NCBI GenBank assembly: GCA_028023455.1
Contig: JAQFVV010007214.1
Span: 62,001-126,000 of the forward strand
Reading direction: 5' to 3'
Origin: Epiperipatus broadwayi
Lineage: Eukaryota; Onychophora; Udeonychophora; Euonychophora; Peripatidae
Length of the DNA: 64,000 nt
The notes under the pieces are model-generated. The model made no database searches and was not told the DNA's origin. It saw only the letters and a program-made list of their open reading frames with translations. The first letter of the stretch is position 1. Every line of letters begins with the position of its first letter. Shown here in pieces: positions 13,519 to 27,099 of this stretch. The translations under genes were made by a program, and so were the position numbers.

Positions 13519-16500
13519 GTAACCCAGTGCTTTGGCACTTAGATTTATTTAGCATTATTTCTGCATGAAATCAATGCTATTCTTTAAGAAAAATACAAAG
13601 ATAAAATAAAAAATAGTAATAATTGGTTAGTAAGGTATGTTATTCATTCACCCAGACATGGTTTGTGTGCATAGAATATATATTCCCTAATGCAATATCA
13701 TGTTTTTAAAAGAACATGAATAATTTAATTAAAATATTGTTTATTAGAGCAAATTCATATAATGTCAAACAAATATAATAAACTGTAGTTAATTCTTAGA
13801 TGGTTATAGAAAGAAAAAAACCATAAATGTCAATTAAATAATTTTAAGATGTCTTATTCTAAGGAACAGTAACTTCTGGTAAATTCATTTGTAGAAAATA
13901 ATTTATGTATAATTAAAATCACCAGGAATGATTGTTGGTTTTAAGTGTATTTATTATTTTCATTATTAAACTACTTTGTAATATATTTTAAATAATACTA
14001 AAAACTGTATGATTGTAATAAGTTTTTCCTTTCTTTTGTTTGTCATAACCAAGTGATTATTTTTTTTTCTTGGAAGAGGTCGCATGAGTTAAAAGAATGA
14101 CCAATTTCATACTCGAAATCATTTTTTTAGAAATCGTCTGCCTTCTGTATTTCAAAGAAACAACAGTGCTCAAATTTGGTAACCCAATTTTCTAAAATTT
14201 TGCTGGAATAAATGGATAGTCAAATGAAAGTTCTATTCATAATATATTGCTTAATCCTTTGGTAATATATCCAGAATTTCTATGCCATCTATATATTTCA
14301 AAACTTTCTACATTAAGTAATTCTCATGTCTTAAAAGTTGGAGGTTTTTTTTAAACAAAATCAAAACAAATGAAGAAATTAGCTAAGATATTAAGCAATT
14401 TATTATTTTATTTAAATTAAAGAAAACAAATATTTTCCAAATGGGAAATAATTATTTAGTGACTTATTATTATTTATTAATATTTTCTTGGTGTTAGAGA
14501 AAAATAATTAAAAGGAATATTAAAAAGAAAAGAAAGAAGAACTAGAAACGTTTTAGCACTCATTCTAAGAAGATCGTCTGCGTTTCTAAATAATACCATT
14601 TTATACATTGAAATATGTTTTTGTTAGCTAAGAATTGTCTAAACAGAAATAAAAAAATTTAATAATCATAATAATACTAAGCTATACATCCACCTGCATG
14701 TTTTTGTTAAATATAAAAAGAACAACTCTTTTGAAATAAATGTGAAATTATATATGTGCATTCTTAAGGGAAAAACTACTATTGGAAAATAAAATTCTAA
14801 GATTATGAACAAGAACTAAATATCTTTAGTGACTTAATAATAAAATCAAATTATATATTATACTATAAGCAAGATGGAATTCTTAAAACTTCATATATGC
14901 TATAAGTCAACTGCCGTTATTATCATCCTAATCTACAAAAAAAAAAATTGTGCATTTTTCTCAATGCATAAGCTAGCTAATTATACATGTAGTCAATAAA
15001 TAATGTGTGCATTTATCGTCTATGTTAAAATATTCCTTTTCTTTTTTTGGATCCAAATTTTATTAGTATAATTCAAGTGAGAATTAATCTTCGGTTTTAC
15101 TATAATTTTCTTTACATGATTATTATTAGAATTGCTAAATAAAAGAAAACTTTTCATTGAAAGAAAAAAAAAATGTGTTTAATACTTTCAGTGCTTTGTA
15201 AAATTTGACTGGATGAATACTCTTCACCTGGACAACAGCTCACAGAAAAATAGTTTTGCTAATGAGATAATATGCATTTGTTTATTTAATGTTTTTTTAA
15301 GAAAAAAACTAATTTGTAAAATTATATATATATATATTATATCAATATAGGTTAAGGTTTATATCTGTCACGTAACATTTTAATGATGTATAATGATAAG
15401 TATATGCCTTACTATCATTACCCCGGATTAAGTTTGTATTTAATATGAACCTATGAAATACATCTGATTTATTAAATGCAATTGGAGATATAAACTTTGC
15501 ATGTTAGGTAATTAAAAGAAAAATATTTTATGTTTATTTAACGGGTAAAATAAATATTGAAAATTATCAGAAGTAACTCTAAAAAAATGCTATAACAAGA
15601 TATTTCTAAGTTAAAGTTTGAACAGAATTGATATTATATTAATTAAGTAATTTAGTAACAGTTATTTTTTAATAACACATCCACTTTATTTAGTTTAAGA
15701 TAGTATGCTACCAATTACTTTTGAGTGTTCCTTCATTAAAATTAAAATTATTCTTTTCTCCTATCATGTTCATTGGTTTCAGATATTGATCGAAGTATAC
15801 ATTGTAACATAGGTTTATTATGATTAGTGTGTTTTCTTATCTTGCCTAAGTGTAGGATCGATATATGCTTAATATCAGAATATGTAATACTTGTAAAGTA
15901 TTTTATTTTGTGGGATGAAAATCATCTCCTCAAAATACATTATTTTCCATGGGAGGATTAGTTGTGATACAATGTTATGGTAGGTTTGATAGTCCATATA
16001 ATCGATTCTCATGAATAGAACGATCCATAGTTGATATAATATTTAGTAAACTTAAGGTATTTTAAATCCCAAAAGAGGATTATACTTGGTGCGTGTTCGT
16101 TTTCTTTAGGTAGTCAGGATATAGATTCCACACCTATACGTTTTATGTCTGAGTAATAGGCAAGAAACTACCAAATACTTCAGTGTAGTATTTTACTCTG
16201 CAGACATTCGTTGTTATTCTGTATTCCTCGTGTGAATATAAAGATAGTTCCACCATAGAAGGTATTGATTATTGTGCTTTGTTTTAAAAGTTATGGCAAG
16301 GATAAATGTTAGGTTTGAGGTGTTAGTTCCTCAATGTGCACTTTAGTATCAATAGTGCCTTAGTAATTGAGATCAATATCTGTATTGTGCTACTGAATCT
16401 TGCTAGTAGTTGACAAGCAAACTAATGGAGAAAGTTAAGTTGAAATTGCATATTTTAAAACGCTTATTTATTGGAGGAATATTCAAACGCAATGTTTAGT

Positions 16501-18235
16501 GTTAGTTAATAATTAAGAAATATTCATAGTTTGAATTACACTTATAATTAAAATATTTATCGTAACTTAGGTGGGCATTAAGTTAAATGTGAGAAGGTAA
16601 GTGTGACTTCTGATAAATGACCCATAATTAGGAATAGGTTGTTCAATTATAAACCATAATTTGATTAACTTTATTAGTAATAAATTTAATATTTTGCGTA
16701 CTTCATATCATGGTATTAATCAATAAAAATCAAAAATAGTTAGTCAATAACTTTAAGTAAAAGCTTTATAGAAACTTTACCAAAATTATAGATTAGTGTA
16801 TTAGTAAATGAGATGCACTTTTAACTAGTCAATCCAATGCAATAGCATGAATGCAAACAAGTGAATTAATAATTTTAATCTATACCTAAACAATAGACAA
16901 ATTAATGTTGATTTATGTTTCGTATTAATGTTATATTATTCAATAAATTTGTATATATTTTTTTAGTTCTGTGATAGTAATAAATTATAGTCTTGTCAAT
17001 GTTCGTTGTGAATTCATTTTTTGTATGCTAAATATAAGTGTGTTTGCATAATATTTGCAAAACATTTTCTTGAGTCCAAAATCTTTCAAACTCTCAAAAG
17101 CTTAATATACCAGATAGACAACTTTATGCAGATTTGAATATTTTATTTTAATAATAATTATTTATGGAATTGCAAACTTCAGACTAAACATCATTTAATT
17201 GTAAGAATGAATTTATTTCCAAGTTATTAACCCTGACTGCACATTATTCCAGTTATAACTAGTTAAATTGTTGAATTAATTAGTCTTAGTTAATTTATTG
17301 CGTTGTCATGGATGATGGAAGGACACAAAAAGCACTCTTGTCTTTTTATTATTCTGACTGAGATTCTGGATAAAAAAGCTATATTATTCGAAATTGTATG
17401 AGATTATTCATGTCATTGTTGATCATATTTATCACCCCTTTAAATAGTTATAATAGTTGTTATGATATATGAGGACAGATTAACTTTGAAGTAAAGTGAA
17501 TGTTTCCTATTGCTTAACAGAATACCAGTCATATGTGACTGCACAGTACTGTAGAATTTTTTTTAATAAAGTAGACAAAGAAACCCTGAGATTATTATTG
17601 TCATTATAATTATTCTTTAATTAAGAAGTGATCAATTATTGTTGATATTACAATTGTGGTGCGGCTTAAAAAAGTTCAACTTACAATTGTGCTATCTAAA
17701 ATGTATTTTCAGATCATATTGGCAAGTGATTTACATAATGGATATTTTTTGGTAACATTAACAAGAACGTGAGAAGTTATCATCATTGTTGAAAATTGCA
17801 AATACTTATAGCTCAGAAAATGTGTTTTTGATAAGTAGAGGATGTTATTTTATTCTAAATTATTAATTAGGGAATGAGTGCATTTTTCCTATCTTCCCAA
17901 TATATTTATTTTACTTATGATAATTTAGTTTATAATTTTAATTTCTTTCCTTGTCTTAACTGCATATCTCTGTAGCTAAATTGTTTTATAACTAACCGAC
18001 CACTGAGCTAGGCCGAGGATGCACATTGGTGAGTTTGCATGTCACCTAGAATATACTTTATTAGGTTAGAAAATGGGACACCTAATTATAGGAGCGATCG
18101 ATGTATTAGCTTGACTAAACTAAACTGTATTACAAGTTACTAATTCCAGAAGATTAGATATAGTTATAGTTATAATAATAATAATTCTAGAAGGTTAGAT
18201 ATAATATAGTTACTAGTTATTAATAATAGATTAGA

Positions 18236-18266
<31 letters not shown>

Positions 18267-18267
18267 T
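13519..18267. other. A+T-rich sequence, nothing recognised
   Basis: A long stretch without a supported gene. It contains short (TA)n runs (about 15323-15337 and 18236-18255, the second followed by a short (GA)n run). I found no open frame with protein-like composition and no element ends. Confidence 0.5.
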
Positions 18268-19346
18268 CGTGACATTTTCCCGCCATCTTGCTAGATATCT
18301 GTTACACATAAAATGTGTCATTTGATCAAGTTATGAAAAAGGTTTAATTCTTATTTCTAAAAACATAACTATATTTCTGATCAACTTTAACTAGGAATCG
18401 TTACGATTGCATTATTGATGGAAACAGCTTTTAATTTCATTTTGTAAGGATGCCAGGACTCATATAAGAATCTGCTAAAATCCATCACATTGTGCCTTGA
18501 AAATTAAAAAGGAAAATTATTTTCAAAGAATCTATGTAATAGTTTGCTGTAACTAAGGTTATTTTTTAAATATTATTATTCCTGGGTTTAATCAACAGAT
18601 ATTGGCAAAAGTAAATTATATATTCAAGTCTTAATAAACTAATATTAATAAATTTAATAATAATCATTAATAACACATTAGAAACAAATATTTTATTCTA
18701 ACAAATTAAAATGTTTAAAGATATATTAATTATTAATTGGAAAGCACAGACACTAATTTAGACATGATTTAATTAATTAACATGGTTGATATTACACTTA
18801 GATTTCTTAGTTAAACAAAAGTCTCTTGAATAATAAAATTTAATGTCTCTATGAGGATGATATCAAAAGCTTATTGGAGAATGGTTTGCAAATGCTTTAT
18901 GTAGTCACAATCAGGATATTTAATTTTATCTTACCGGTAAGTTTAGAAAATTAATGAAGATTATAGATTACTGTGCATAGTTTTTCATGAGTTAGAATGA
19001 GCTCATGGTCATTAATTTTAACTTGTTCTTGGTCCTGGTTCCAAAGGCTAGTCACGAAAGCTTTTCTGGGGTTGACGGTCTTCATGATGAACGATATCAA
19101 AATCGTCCATCCACTCCAGCATGAAGAATTATTTCAGAGACAGACAAGACCAGACTCTGATCAAACTGGTCTCTTACTTTTTATAATCAACGTCCAGTTT
19201 TCAGACTTTTGGGCATGATTTTTGCTTTTGGTAAAAAATACACGTTGATAATCCTGTGCATTCTTTTATAATTTTCAGTTACAAAGTTCTCCTTTACATA
19301 AAGACTTTCTGCCATCTTTACTTAGCTAAAAAGATTTTACTTTTAG

Positions 19347-19888
19347 CTTATCTTAGATTAAGCATTTATTTTATAACGTCTTGCGTGTGCGATTATAATT
19401 ACGATAGAATGACAGCCTGTTAAGCTAATTGCGCAGACGCTGTGAGAATGTTATTAATAAATGAATACCTTCGAACAACCACATGATATAGTATTTGTAT
19501 AAGAGTAAAAAGGAATCCTCTTACTCTTACGACTCAAATGTTTATATATGAGCAAATCTAAAGTAGTTGTAACGAAGGCGTGACTACATAATAGTCACTT
19601 TAAATTACTATATATAATGTCTGTATGAATGACGCCAATGAAATTTTCTAGAATTTACTAAACGCCACGCTAAACGAAACTAAATCATATACATGAATAA
19701 GCATTTATTTTATAACGTCTTGCGTGCAATTATAATTACGATAGAATGACAGCCTGTTAAGCTAATTGCGCAGACGCTGTGAGAATGTTATTAATAAATG
19801 AATACCTTCGAACAACCACATGATATAGTATTTGTATAAGAGTAATTAGCTTAACAGGCTGTCATTCTATCGTACTTATCTTAGATTA
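19347..19888. mobile_element. Nested tandem-unit insertion with 14-bp target duplication
   Basis: The host LTR is interrupted by 514 bp (19361-19874) between two copies of CTTATCTTAGATTA (19347-19360 and 19875-19888). The insert is about 1.4 copies of a 339-bp unit: a ~150-bp segment at 19359-19508 recurs at 19698-19845. It ends with 31 nt (19844-19874) that are the exact reverse complement of 19400-19430. The other LTR copy gives the empty site (near 21912). A tandem, partial-unit, non-coding structure with a 10-15-bp target duplication and an inverted end fits a Penelope-related or retrozyme-like element copied from concatemeric RNA. I found no hammerhead core in this unit on either strand. 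Confidence 0.7.
19737..19874. repeat. Snap-back inverted repeat at the insert end
   Basis: Positions 19737-19767 and 19844-19874 are perfectly complementary over 31 nt with a 76-nt loop. This places a hairpin at the 3' edge of the nested insertion and probably records template switching or snap-back during insertion. Confidence 0.8.
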
Positions 19889-20100
19889 TTAATTTGTGTG
19901 TCTTTTGTTATTTCCAATTTTTATTTTTATTTTCAATCAAATGAAAACAAATTTGAACAAAAAATTTAACTTTCATTGTAAATTTAAAGAAACCAATTAT
20001 ACTAACCTAGTTTTTTTTTTTTAAAAAGGTCGCTAAATTTACTTTTTTTAGCTTTTACCAAATGCCAATTTATTTGTACCATATATAAATAAATGGTACA

Positions 20101-20772
20101 ATACCTCCAGGGCCAGGAGATGAAAATAAATTAGGGGTTTATACTAATTTTATTCTTAAGTTTTAAGTCCATATTCCGGTCTATTTTTGTATTTGTCTGC
20201 TGATGTATTTTTGTAGACTCATTCACAAGTGACATCAGCATATTTAGGGTCTGACACGGTGTGAATGAGAAACATTTCCACATTCAAGTGTGTCCTTTTC
20301 ACTCAAGCATAATACTAACAATAAGAAGCCCAAGTCATAAGCACATCCAAGCATTGCTCATCATTTTGAGTTTTATAGGCTCATGGAGACTTGGTCTTCC
20401 CTCCTCTTTCTCAGGATCCCTGCTTGAAATAGACTGATGGTCATTTATAGATGGTCTTATGTTACATACTGCATACAAGGACTCATGGCTATGCTTTTAT
20501 CATCTCCAGTACCTGCCTACCCAGTAAAATATTGGTGACATATTGCCTACATCAGCCGCGATCATGTTTTTTTCGTAGTCATATTTTAAAATAAAATATT
20601 TTTACAGTTGTATAATCCAGCTTAGTTAGTTTGTCTTTTATTTTTTTTACAAAAACTACTATTCATTCTCTGGCTATGGGTTTTTGGGTCATCATTGTAA
20701 TGTTTCTTTCTACCATTGCAACGTATCTCAGGTTGTGGTTGTTGCATCATAGCCTTGTGTGCAGGAAGCCAT
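20101..20772 (-). other. Internal segment between the two LTR-like repeats
   Basis: About 672 bp with higher G+C than the surroundings and no open frame of note. A minus-strand TGGCTTCCTGC sits just inside the presumed 5' LTR edge, where a primer-binding site would lie, but I cannot match it to a tRNA with confidence. Confidence 0.4.
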
Positions 20773-22127
20773 TGTAATATTTGCCCACCGTCTTGCTAGA
20801 TTTTTGTTACACATAAAATGTGTGAGTTGATCAAGTTTTGAAAAAGGTTTCATTCTTATTTCTAAAAACATAACTATATTTCTTGATCAACTCTACCCAG
20901 GAATTATTATTATTACACCATCAATGGAATCGCTTTGAATTTTTTTTTGTAAGGGTGCCAGAATTCATATAAGAATCAGCTAAAATCCATTGCATGGCTT
21001 CTAGAAAATTAAAAGGGAAAATTATTTTCAAAGAATATGTGTCATAGTTTGCCATAACTAAGGGTATTTTCCAAATATTATTCTTGGGGTTTAATCAACA
21101 TATTGGCACAGGTAAATTATATTTTCAAGTTTTAATAAAGTAATATTAATAAATTCAATAATAATCATTAATAGCACACAATGGAAGGTTGATATTAGAA
21201 ACAAATATTTTATTCTAACAAATTAAAATGTTTAAAGATAAATTAATATTTAATTGGAAAACACACACACTAATTCAGACATGATTCAATTAATTAACAC
21301 AGTTTATATTATAATTATATTTCTTAGTTAAACAAAAGTCTCTTGAATAATACAATTTAATATCTATCAGGATGATATCATAAGGTTATTGGAGAAGGGT
21401 TTGCAAACACTTCATTTAGTCACAATTGGGATAGTTAATTCTAGCTTACCAGTAAGTTTGGTGAATTCATGGAAATTGTAGAAAACTCTGCATGATTTTT
21501 CGTGAGGCATAATAAGCTCATGGTCATTAGTTTTAGCTTGTTCTTCATCCTGGTTCGAAAGTCTAGACAGGAAAGCTTTTCTGGGGTTGATGGTCTTCAT
21601 AATGAATGATGTCAAAAGCTTCAGTCCACTCCAGCATGAAAAATTATTTTAGCATAGAGTGGTTCTGGATTTCATGATCAAAGACTAACCAAAAGAAAAA
21701 CAGACAAGAACAGACCCTGATCAAACTGGTCTCTTCCCTTTTATACTCAAGGTCGAGTTTTCAGACATCTGTGCATACTTTATGCTTTTGTTAAAAATAC
21801 ACATTGATAATCCTGTCCATTATTTTATATTTCTCAATTACAAAGTTTTCCTTTTCATAAAGTCTATTTGCCATCTTTAATTAGCTAAGAAAGATTTTTC
21901 TTTTAGCTTATCTGGATTAGTAATGTGTGTGTCTTTTGTTCTTTTCAATTTTTACTTTTATTTTCAATCAGATAAAAAAAATATGGCCGAAAAATTTAAC
22001 TTTCATTGTACATTTTAAAGAAATAAATTATACTAATGTAAAAAAATTTTTTTTAAAAAAGATCGCTAAATTTACTATTTTTAACTTTTACCAAATGCCA
22101 ATTTATTTGTACCATATATAAATAAAC

Positions 22128-22133
<6 letters not shown>
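20773..22133 (-). repeat. 5' LTR-like repeat, uninterrupted copy
   Basis: About 1361 bp and the complete copy of the repeat. It abuts the (TA)n array at 22134. On the minus strand it has a TATA box, a possible initiator GATCAG and A+T-rich sequence with AATAAA near 21208. Confidence 0.6.
21738..21745 (-). promoter_or_regulatory. TATA box of the LTR-like repeat
   Basis: TATAAAAG on the minus strand, followed about 25 bp downstream by GATCAGGGTC. The matching motif in the other repeat copy (19177-19185) is TATAAAAAG. Its conservation between two otherwise diverged copies supports a promoter role, which remains an inference. Confidence 0.45.

Positions 22134-22210
<77 letters not shown>
22134..22210. 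repeat. (TA)n microsatellite
   Basis: About 38 TA units next to the LTR-like repeat, followed by GTAACCC. Confidence 0.98.
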
Positions 22211-22213
<3 letters not shown>

Positions 22214-24911
22214 ACCCTCTACCAACACCTTTCCTATCCACAAATACCCGAGGGCACCAATTCTATACACCATAGAATAAACTACTAGTCTGTTCTTGCT
22301 TTAAAATCATTAATGAGACTCTCAAAATGCCATTCTACCTTAGCTTAGCTCAGTTGGGGGCTACAGAGGCCTATAGGGTGTAAAATGTATATTAGATGTG
22401 GGAGGAAACATTATGATTAATAGGAACAAAACATCTATTAAGTTTTAAAATAAATAAGTAATTGGAACTGGTAAAGTTCTAACATTTAAATTGACAAGCT
22501 ATAGTCTATGCCCCATCTCCCGTCATCCACATGCATTGAACACCTCTACTGAGATAAATTAAATTAAGAAAATAAAGATGTAATGTTGATTAACTATACT
22601 ATATGGTAAGTTAGAACTTAATACAAAATAAAAATATAACATTACATAACTTTTAATTGTACAGTAATTTAAACTAAGTAACTGAATTAATGTCTAATCT
22701 AAATATTAAGGGAATATCTTAGGGGATTAATTTATTGCATGGCTTAATTTTAAATCTATACTTTCCAATAACTACTAAATAATATTAATAAAAGTAATGA
22801 TATAAATCAAGCATTAATTGTGATAAAATGGTAGCAGTTAGATAATGAAAGATATAGGGTGCATTTTGATTTCAATTCATCATCTAAATAATAACTGAAT
22901 AATAAAATTTTCAGAGAATCATTAAATAATCAACATTCCATACAGTGTTTGGATCAAGAAAAGCAACACCATCAGATCTGGATATATTCATCATTAAATT
23001 ATGGAATAGTGCAATCATATCACATTGGATATGTAAATGTGTGGGCATGTGTAAAAATAGAGAACATGAATGCATGTCAAACAAGAATTCTGAACACAGC
23101 TTTAAATAAATAAAACATTTATTACAAGATAATTTAAATAAACATTTTGTTTTATCATTTATGCATATACATGTTTTGGGATGGTTCTAACATCAATGAT
23201 TACTTAGTCTACATGAAAATAAACAACATAAAAATAAGCTTCCTGTATTTTATTTTGACATATGCCAGCTATCAATCCATTTGATAAAGAAAACATTATA
23301 ATACCAGCACCAAAATAATAAACATGAAACTAAACTTCTTGGTATCTTACTTATAAAATATATTCAAGCTGTCAGTTAATTCTGATAAAACATATGACAC
23401 AGAAACATTATATTGCTACACTAAGATAACTAAATATGAAATCAATTTCTTGGTATTTTACTTTAAATACACATGCATTACCAGTCAATCCTGATATGCT
23501 CGTGAAAATAAAACTATGTTACACACTAGCATTAAAGTTACAAAGTGAAAAAAGTTATTGGCATTTTACTACAAATACACATCAAATAATATGAGAGGGG
23601 TGTTAATTTAAGAGTAAATGGTAAAGCTGTCCTTCACAAATTAAATGAATAATTCTATTAATTAGGTACAGTTTGTTTTCTCTTGCTTGCTCATTCAAAG
23701 GAGGATGAAACATTATGAGAGTTGATGGTATAAAATCTAAATAATTAATATGATATGATTTGAAACAATAATTAAAATTACACATTAATGATGGATTTTT
23801 TCATACCTTCCAAATTAATAATATTTTATGCATGTGTCTGAATTATGCTATCTGTTATAAAATAATTAATATAACTAAATCCAATTAGCTTACTTATGAA
23901 ATTAAGATAAGTGTCATAATACAGATGATGACAATAGCCAACCAAGCTTCAACACTAATTCTATTTCAGATGTTCTGTGAAAAAAAATTCTGACTTTATG
24001 TTTTTTTTTCTTATCAGCAAACTATCTTACACTTGGCTATGAATAGATGATGGGAAAACATTCCACAGAATACATGAGAATTAAAGACTTTCATAACTCT
24101 AATCATTTAAATAACAATACAAAATAGCTCCCAAGCCTAGTTTCTCAAGCTTAAAACAAACTGGTGTGGACATAGTCTCATCACCAAAAAATAAGAGAAA
24201 TCCACTACTTAACTTCTAATACTATAATTCATAAAATACAACTACGTAATCTGGAGGATGTAAATCTACTCCTAACAAATATTTCAACAAGCTAAGGGAT
24301 AGCTTTCTCAATCCCAGACAATATACTATATAACATAAATAATTTCATTCTACATAGCCACTAAATACATTTCAATCTAAGCATGATAAAGAAATAAATT
24401 TACATTTAAATAAATCTCCAAATTTTTCACTTCACTTGGCACATTTCATCAACCAAAATCGATGGGAATTAAACAATTTTTACTTTCCATTCAAACAATA
24501 TTATAATGATTAAATAACAGCCATGTATATATAAGCATAATAATGCATAAACAATTTCAAATAACATCTGAAAAAGAAATGTTGTAATGACATTAATTAA
24601 TAAATTGTAAAAGTAATAGTGAATAAATCTCATTTGTGACAAGTATAATATTTTCACTTGGAACTATAATAACTATTATTAAATAAGCAAGACAAAATAA
24701 CTTTTAGCAAAGCAATAACAAAATAATTCTTTAGTTCACTTGGCTTTAGCATAAAATTAAAATAAAAGTTTGGTTTGGGATAAACAACAAATCTTTAAAC
24801 TTTGAGTAAAACAATTTATTAAAAAATATTTGTTTATAACTTCTTAAAAATGTAAAGATAACCAATAATTTTTTATATAATGATCTCTTTTCGAAGATGG
24901 GATGTTAACCT
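22211..24911. other. A+T-rich sequence left of the inverted repeat
   Basis: No supported gene or element. The window ends before the mirror of this region would appear, so I cannot tell whether the inverted repeat continues into it. Confidence 0.5.
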
Positions 24912-27002
24912 CTTAATAGCCAAAGGATATTTCTATTGCTAGCACATGCATATAGAAATATAAGCACATAATAAAACTATATTAAAATAATGCTAACTAC
25001 CCAGTATAATATCTCTCCATATTATATCTTTGTGAGATGTTCTTGAAGAGAAAAATAATAATCGAATAATAAAAATAAAAAATTATAAGACAAAATTTTA
25101 AATCTATCTATTTATTAAACGCTAACAAAATAATAATCACTAAAGCTTGTTTTTTTTTTTCTTGGCTGGAATGAGAAGTACATTTATAGTCTGTAAATGA
25201 CATATCATGGTCATGTACTAAATGATGATGATCATTGAGATAAGTATAAATATTGTTAAACACAATAAGTTTATGAAGGAAGATAAATAATATTAAATGG
25301 GTCTAATTTAATAGCATTTCAAAGTTTTTAGCAATAGCTAATGAAACCATTGGCAACATTACATCTGAAAATTCTTCATTATGGCAATAAATATTTATTA
25401 TGATATAAGCAGAACAATAATTTATTATTTTACTCATTAGACTTATTCAAGTATTTGCCCCAAATTTTCAGCAGTCATTCTCAGGCAAATCATGACTCAG
25501 TTCATAAAATTCATTTAGATTCACGTAAGTTTATTGATAGCATATTTTAATAAAAATTCAACTACAAATGAGGAGAACAATAAAATAAAAAAAATTCACC
25601 TTCAACTTCATTCCCTTTTAATCGTTCATTTATCAGTATATTTAAAGATAAGTTAATAAATAGTTCATTAAATCATACGATATGCATTTGATCCTTATTT
25701 CCAGATACAAATGATTAGATAAATGTTTTATCAATAATAATAATAAAGCAGGTTAGAATAAATTATGCTGACACATATTTTCTTTTAAACTTCTTTATTT
25801 TATAGTTAGCAAAATTTATCAAAAAAGAGTCTCTGAAGTGTTTAATAAAAAAAGTTCAATATAAAATTTCCAAAATAATAACAAAATTCAAGCATTCCAG
25901 TTACTTCTTTAATAATAAAGAGTAAATCAAGGTAAATCAAATTTATAATGCAAACATATATTTCAATTACTTTTTTAATATTGTAATTAAGATTTAGATA
26001 AGATAGTTTTGAAATATAAGCATGCATTTCCATTGTTTCTTTAATATTAGAAATTAAACTTAATTTACACTATAGGCACACATACACATCTCAAATGATT
26101 TTAGAATTTAAACTAATCAGTTAAAAAGCAAGGAAGATTATCTAATTTTTACCATCGTCTACATTTGCATATTACTTTCTTATTTTCTCCAGTAAAATTT
26201 CTGAGATGTTTTTCATCCAGAAAATCAATAATAACTTTTACTTTCAACCTTGAATCATGGAAAAAATCAACTTGTAGAAATGAAATTTCTTATCGTGAAA
26301 AAGAAAAAAAATTATGTTGTCTTTTTGAAAATAATATTAAATTGAATTAAGAATAAAATATTCTGCATCTCTAAAGTAACAAAATAAAAACTAATAATAA
26401 TTATTTTAGCAAATAAAATATTGTCCAGTGAACCATTGATTCATTCAAATTGTGTTTAAGCTGGTTAGTCAAGCTATTGGTTATGAAATCAAATATTTTT
26501 CTATGTTATTTAATAGTTTAATGAAGTTATGAATGGAAAATGAAGATAAAAGATGGCACAAGCATACATGAACATTCCCAAATACTGTACTACAAGTACT
26601 AAACCAATATGACTGAAATAAAAATTCTATGATGATGAGACAAACATATTGCACTATTTACACTATGGATTAAGATATTAAAAGCAAATAAACCAGAGAA
26701 TCATCCAAACAAATGTCAATACTGTTATGTAGACAAACAAAACAAACTGGAATCAACTTAAACTAAACTGATCACTTCTGTGACAAACCACTCCCCTTCC
26801 TATCATTAATTACTCACTAAAAATATTAAACATCTCAAAACTTTCAAATTATATGTATAAGTGCTTTTAAACATAGTTTTAGGTCATTAATAAAAAAATT
26901 AAAATTTTCAGGTTATTTATTTCTTTGATACGATGCTGTAAGCTGTTTCTGAAAAAGTGTTGCATAATTACAGTCAATATTTCTGGTGCCTATCAAAAGA
27001 TT

Positions 27003-27005
<3 letters not shown>
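24912..27005. other. Arm sequence without recognised genes
   Basis: No gene is supported. A 63-codon minus-strand frame at 25842-26033 is preserved in both arms only because the arms are near-identical there. Confidence 0.5.

Positions 27006-27096
<91 letters not shown>
27006..27096. repeat. (TA)n microsatellite, left arm
   Basis: About 45 TA units, mirrored at 61822-61909 with a slightly different length. Confidence 0.98.

Positions 27097-27099
<3 letters not shown>

Larger units (their letters stand above)
18268..20100 (-). repeat. 3' LTR-like repeat, interrupted by a nested insertion
   Basis: About 1305 bp when the nested insertion (19361-19874 plus one target copy) is removed. It aligns with 20773-22133 along its whole length, resuming exactly after the duplicated target at 19875-19888. 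The TATA-like motif on the minus strand is at 19177-19185. Confidence 0.6.
18268..22133 (-). mobile_element. Probable non-autonomous LTR retrotransposon
   Basis: Two ~1.3-kb direct repeats (18268-20100 and 20773-22133) flank a 672-bp internal segment. Read on the minus strand, each repeat begins near TGTAC(C/T), ends near (C/T)AC(A/G), and contains a TATA box followed by a GATCAG motif, as expected of LTRs. The internal part is richer in G+C and has no gag or pol, so the element would depend on another element's proteins. Both outer flanks are (TA)n, so a target duplication cannot be resolved. The repeats agree at perhaps 85-90% by eye, which implies an old insertion. An alternative is a plain tandem segmental duplication. 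Confidence 0.5.

Noticed and set aside
19361-19874. Hammerhead core inside the 339-bp tandem unit
   Set aside because: Both strands were scanned. CTGTGAGAATG and CGAAAC occur but never as CTGANGA, stem II, GAAA in order.
21412-21615. 67-codon minus-strand frame in the LTR-like repeat as a gene
   Set aside because: The other repeat copy has stops and substitutions in this frame, so it is not under coding constraint.
22331-22385. tRNA-like A-box (TTAGCTCAGTTGGG)
   Set aside because: No B-box at the right distance and no cloverleaf could be drawn.
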